Source: a virus. From it: a stretch of 24,330 nt of DNA. This document shows, in pieces, positions 23,511-24,330 of this stretch (positions are counted from its first letter, which is position 1; every line of letters starts with the position of its first letter). Position numbers and translations under genes: made by a program. The stretch is taken from positions 7,206 to 31,535 of IMG/VR virus record IMGVR_UViG_3300000117_000130; one strand, 5' to 3'. Below the pieces are notes generated by a model. It was not told the DNA's origin and made no database searches. It worked only from the letters and a program-made list of their open reading frames with translations.

Positions 23511-23735
23511 TTATTTATTCCTAGATCTGTTTGTTTTCTTTGATTGAACACGTAGATTTTTACGAGAGGTATTGCGAGGGTTGCGATCCTTATGGTCGAT
23601 GTCCTTGCCTTTTAGCTTGGATTTCCCGACTGCTTTGACCATCTTGCGTCTTGATTTCTTTCGGGCATCGTTACGCTTTCGCTGTTCTGGCTTGCTCTGG
23701 TAATTATCGTATTCTTTTCTGTAGTTCCTAGGCAT
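23511..23735 (-). CDS. Small HNH-type endonuclease-like protein
   Basis: This is a 74-residue, very basic protein: MPRNYRKEYDNYQSKPEQRK, then ARKKSRRKMVKAVG, KDIDHKDRNPRN and SRKNLRVQSKKTNRSR. The DHKDRNPxN...NLRV signature is that of short phage HNH proteins, in which the DH and the N-x-x-N-L-R elements form part of the metal and DNA site. The family is usually 60-110 residues and often nicks or cuts DNA near packaging or replication modules. The upstream gene ends 28 bases before it. No Shine-Dalgarno precedes its ATG. The 104 bases between it and the terminator hold no gene, apart from weak GC stems. Confidence 0.7.
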   Translation of the reverse strand: MPRNYRKEYDNYQSKPEQRKRNDARKKSRRKMVKAVGKSKLKGKDIDHKDRNPRNTSRKNLRVQSKKTNRSRNK

Positions 23736-23754
23736 TATTAGATTTTAACACAGG

Positions 23755-23767
23755 GTGATTAAATCAC
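23755..23767. repeat. Perfect 13-base palindrome between minus-strand genes
   Basis: GTGATTAAATCAC is an inverted repeat of six bases on each side of one central A. It overlaps the stop of the coiled-coil gene and lies upstream of the HNH gene start on the minus strand. It could be an operator or a transcript hairpin. Confidence 0.4.
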
Positions 23768-23967
23768 TCTTTGGATTCTTGGTTAACTAGAATTCGCTCC
23801 TGTAGCCTAGCTATCTTATTTTTCATCTTCTCGATGTCAAGATTAAGAGTCTCGTTCTGTTTGGACAGTGCATCGCATGCCTTTGTCATGGCGTTTAAGC
23901 CCCTAACTAGCACGTTTTCTGTGTCTGGTGCAAACATTACTACTTCATTGGTTTTTTTACTACTCAT
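23764..23967 (-). CDS. Small coiled-coil protein A
   Basis: This is a 67-residue protein. Residues 10-30 have a beta-like start (VVMFAPDTENVLVRGL), then residues about 25-60 form a coiled coil (ALSKQNETLNLDIEKMKNKI, ARLQERIL). There are no cysteines or membrane helix. Its ATG overlaps the upstream gene's stop (ATGA, 23964-23967), so the two are probably translated together. The pair may oligomerise or bind a phage or host protein; function unknown. Confidence 0.6.
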   Translation of the reverse strand: MSSKKTNEVVMFAPDTENVLVRGLNAMTKACDALSKQNETLNLDIEKMKNKIARLQERILVNQESKE

Positions 23968-24134
23968 AGTGGGTTTATTGTTTCCTTGTTTATTGCCCCG
24001 ATGGCTTGTTTTAGTTGGTTGTTCTCCTCTTGGAGTCTAAGGTTTTCGTTCTTAATGTAGATGAAATCCTCTTTTATTTGATGCAATACTTTAATTAATG
24101 TCAAATCTTTTCTATCTTCGCTTGGTTCTTTCAT
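23964..24134 (-). CDS. Small coiled-coil protein B (56 residues)
   Basis: Minus-strand ATG at 24134 to TGA ending at 23964. The sequence begins MKEPSEDRKDLTLIKVLHQI and continues with an amphipathic stretch KEDFIYIKNENLRLQEENNQ whose Leu/Ile/Asn spacing fits a short leucine zipper. It overlaps the next gene's start by ATGA. The composition matches its neighbour, and the coupling suggests a functional pair. Confidence 0.6.
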   Translation of the reverse strand: MKEPSEDRKDLTLIKVLHQIKEDFIYIKNENLRLQEENNQLKQAIGAINKETINPL

Positions 24135-24170
24135 AATGTTTATGTATTCAGTAAATGTAAGCGTATGGCT

Positions 24171-24330
24171 TCAACGTGTCGCTTGTGCCATCATTTCGTC
24201 AATGGATTCTCTGTCACAGTCACAATACAGTAGGGCTGTGTCTGGTTCATAGATCTCACAGTTGTTATCAATCAGCCAGTCGAGCCGTTCCTTGTCCTTG
24301 CGGAAAGCCCGCTTGCCGTCCTGATACCCT
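24171..24330 (-). CDS. Partial gene cut by window end
   Basis: Fifty-two codons are open from 24329 down to TGA 24171-24173, with no start inside. The sequence is acidic (GYQDGKRAFRKDKERLDWLI ... YCDCDRESIDEMMAQ), with three cysteines (one in NNCEIY, two in YCDCD). The codons look coding. It is the C-terminal part of a gene whose start lies to the right of the window, in the same minus-strand block; its family is unknown. Confidence 0.5.
   Translation of the reverse strand, partial: GYQDGKRAFRKDKERLDWLIDNNCEIYEPDTALLYCDCDRESIDEMMAQATR

Overview
The window is part of a tailed-bacteriophage genome, probably a short-tailed (podovirus-like) phage of aquatic origin. A portal, scaffold and SU10-type HK97-fold capsid gene run in order and are followed by a neck/adaptor-like gene, tail fibres, a tail-fibre assembly chaperone, a holin and a 1597-residue virion (ejection-type) protein. 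I see no tape-measure, tail-tube or sheath gene. No ribosomal RNA, tRNA, integrase or host gene is visible, so neither the host nor a prophage state can be decided. Many starts lack a Shine-Dalgarno (SD) sequence and sit in an AT-rich context (often TAAATTATG-like), while a few genes have good SD sites.

Layout. 1-1461: 3' part of the portal gene, cut by the window edge. 1461-2965: a small helical protein, then two very lysine/alanine-rich proteins with histone H1-like tails. 3027-5188: scaffold and major capsid protein, preceded by an extended -10 promoter candidate and a foldable leader. 5261-6897: small head/neck genes, the first bracketed by two hairpins. 6989-9427: a host-recognition cassette made of a fibre (trimeric coiled-coil stalk plus BspA-like leucine-rich repeats), a sulfotransferase and a tail-fibre assembly chaperone. 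9429-10289: small membrane protein, 3TM-type holin, mini-ORF and a DUF6321-like protein. 10297-15988: large virion or fibre genes, including one with about 440 residues of Ser/Thr/Asn/Gly low complexity. 16059-22859: a CxxC protein, a 578-residue protein and the 1597-residue protein, which carries an HEYFH motif.

From 22849 to the right edge the genes are on the minus strand: a PD-(D/E)xK-like protein, a small HNH-type protein, two short coiled-coil proteins coupled by an ATGA overlap, and a gene cut by the window end. The plus-strand late operon has no terminator directly after its last gene. The first strong one lies about 540 bases further on, beyond the convergent nuclease-like gene. Its stem also holds the Shine-Dalgarno of that gene on the other strand.

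The capsid genes would build the head, the basic proteins may neutralise packaged DNA, the fibre cassette would determine adsorption, the holin would time lysis, and the large C-terminal virion proteins are probably ejected. These roles rest on sequence resemblance and gene order read by eye; no database search was run.
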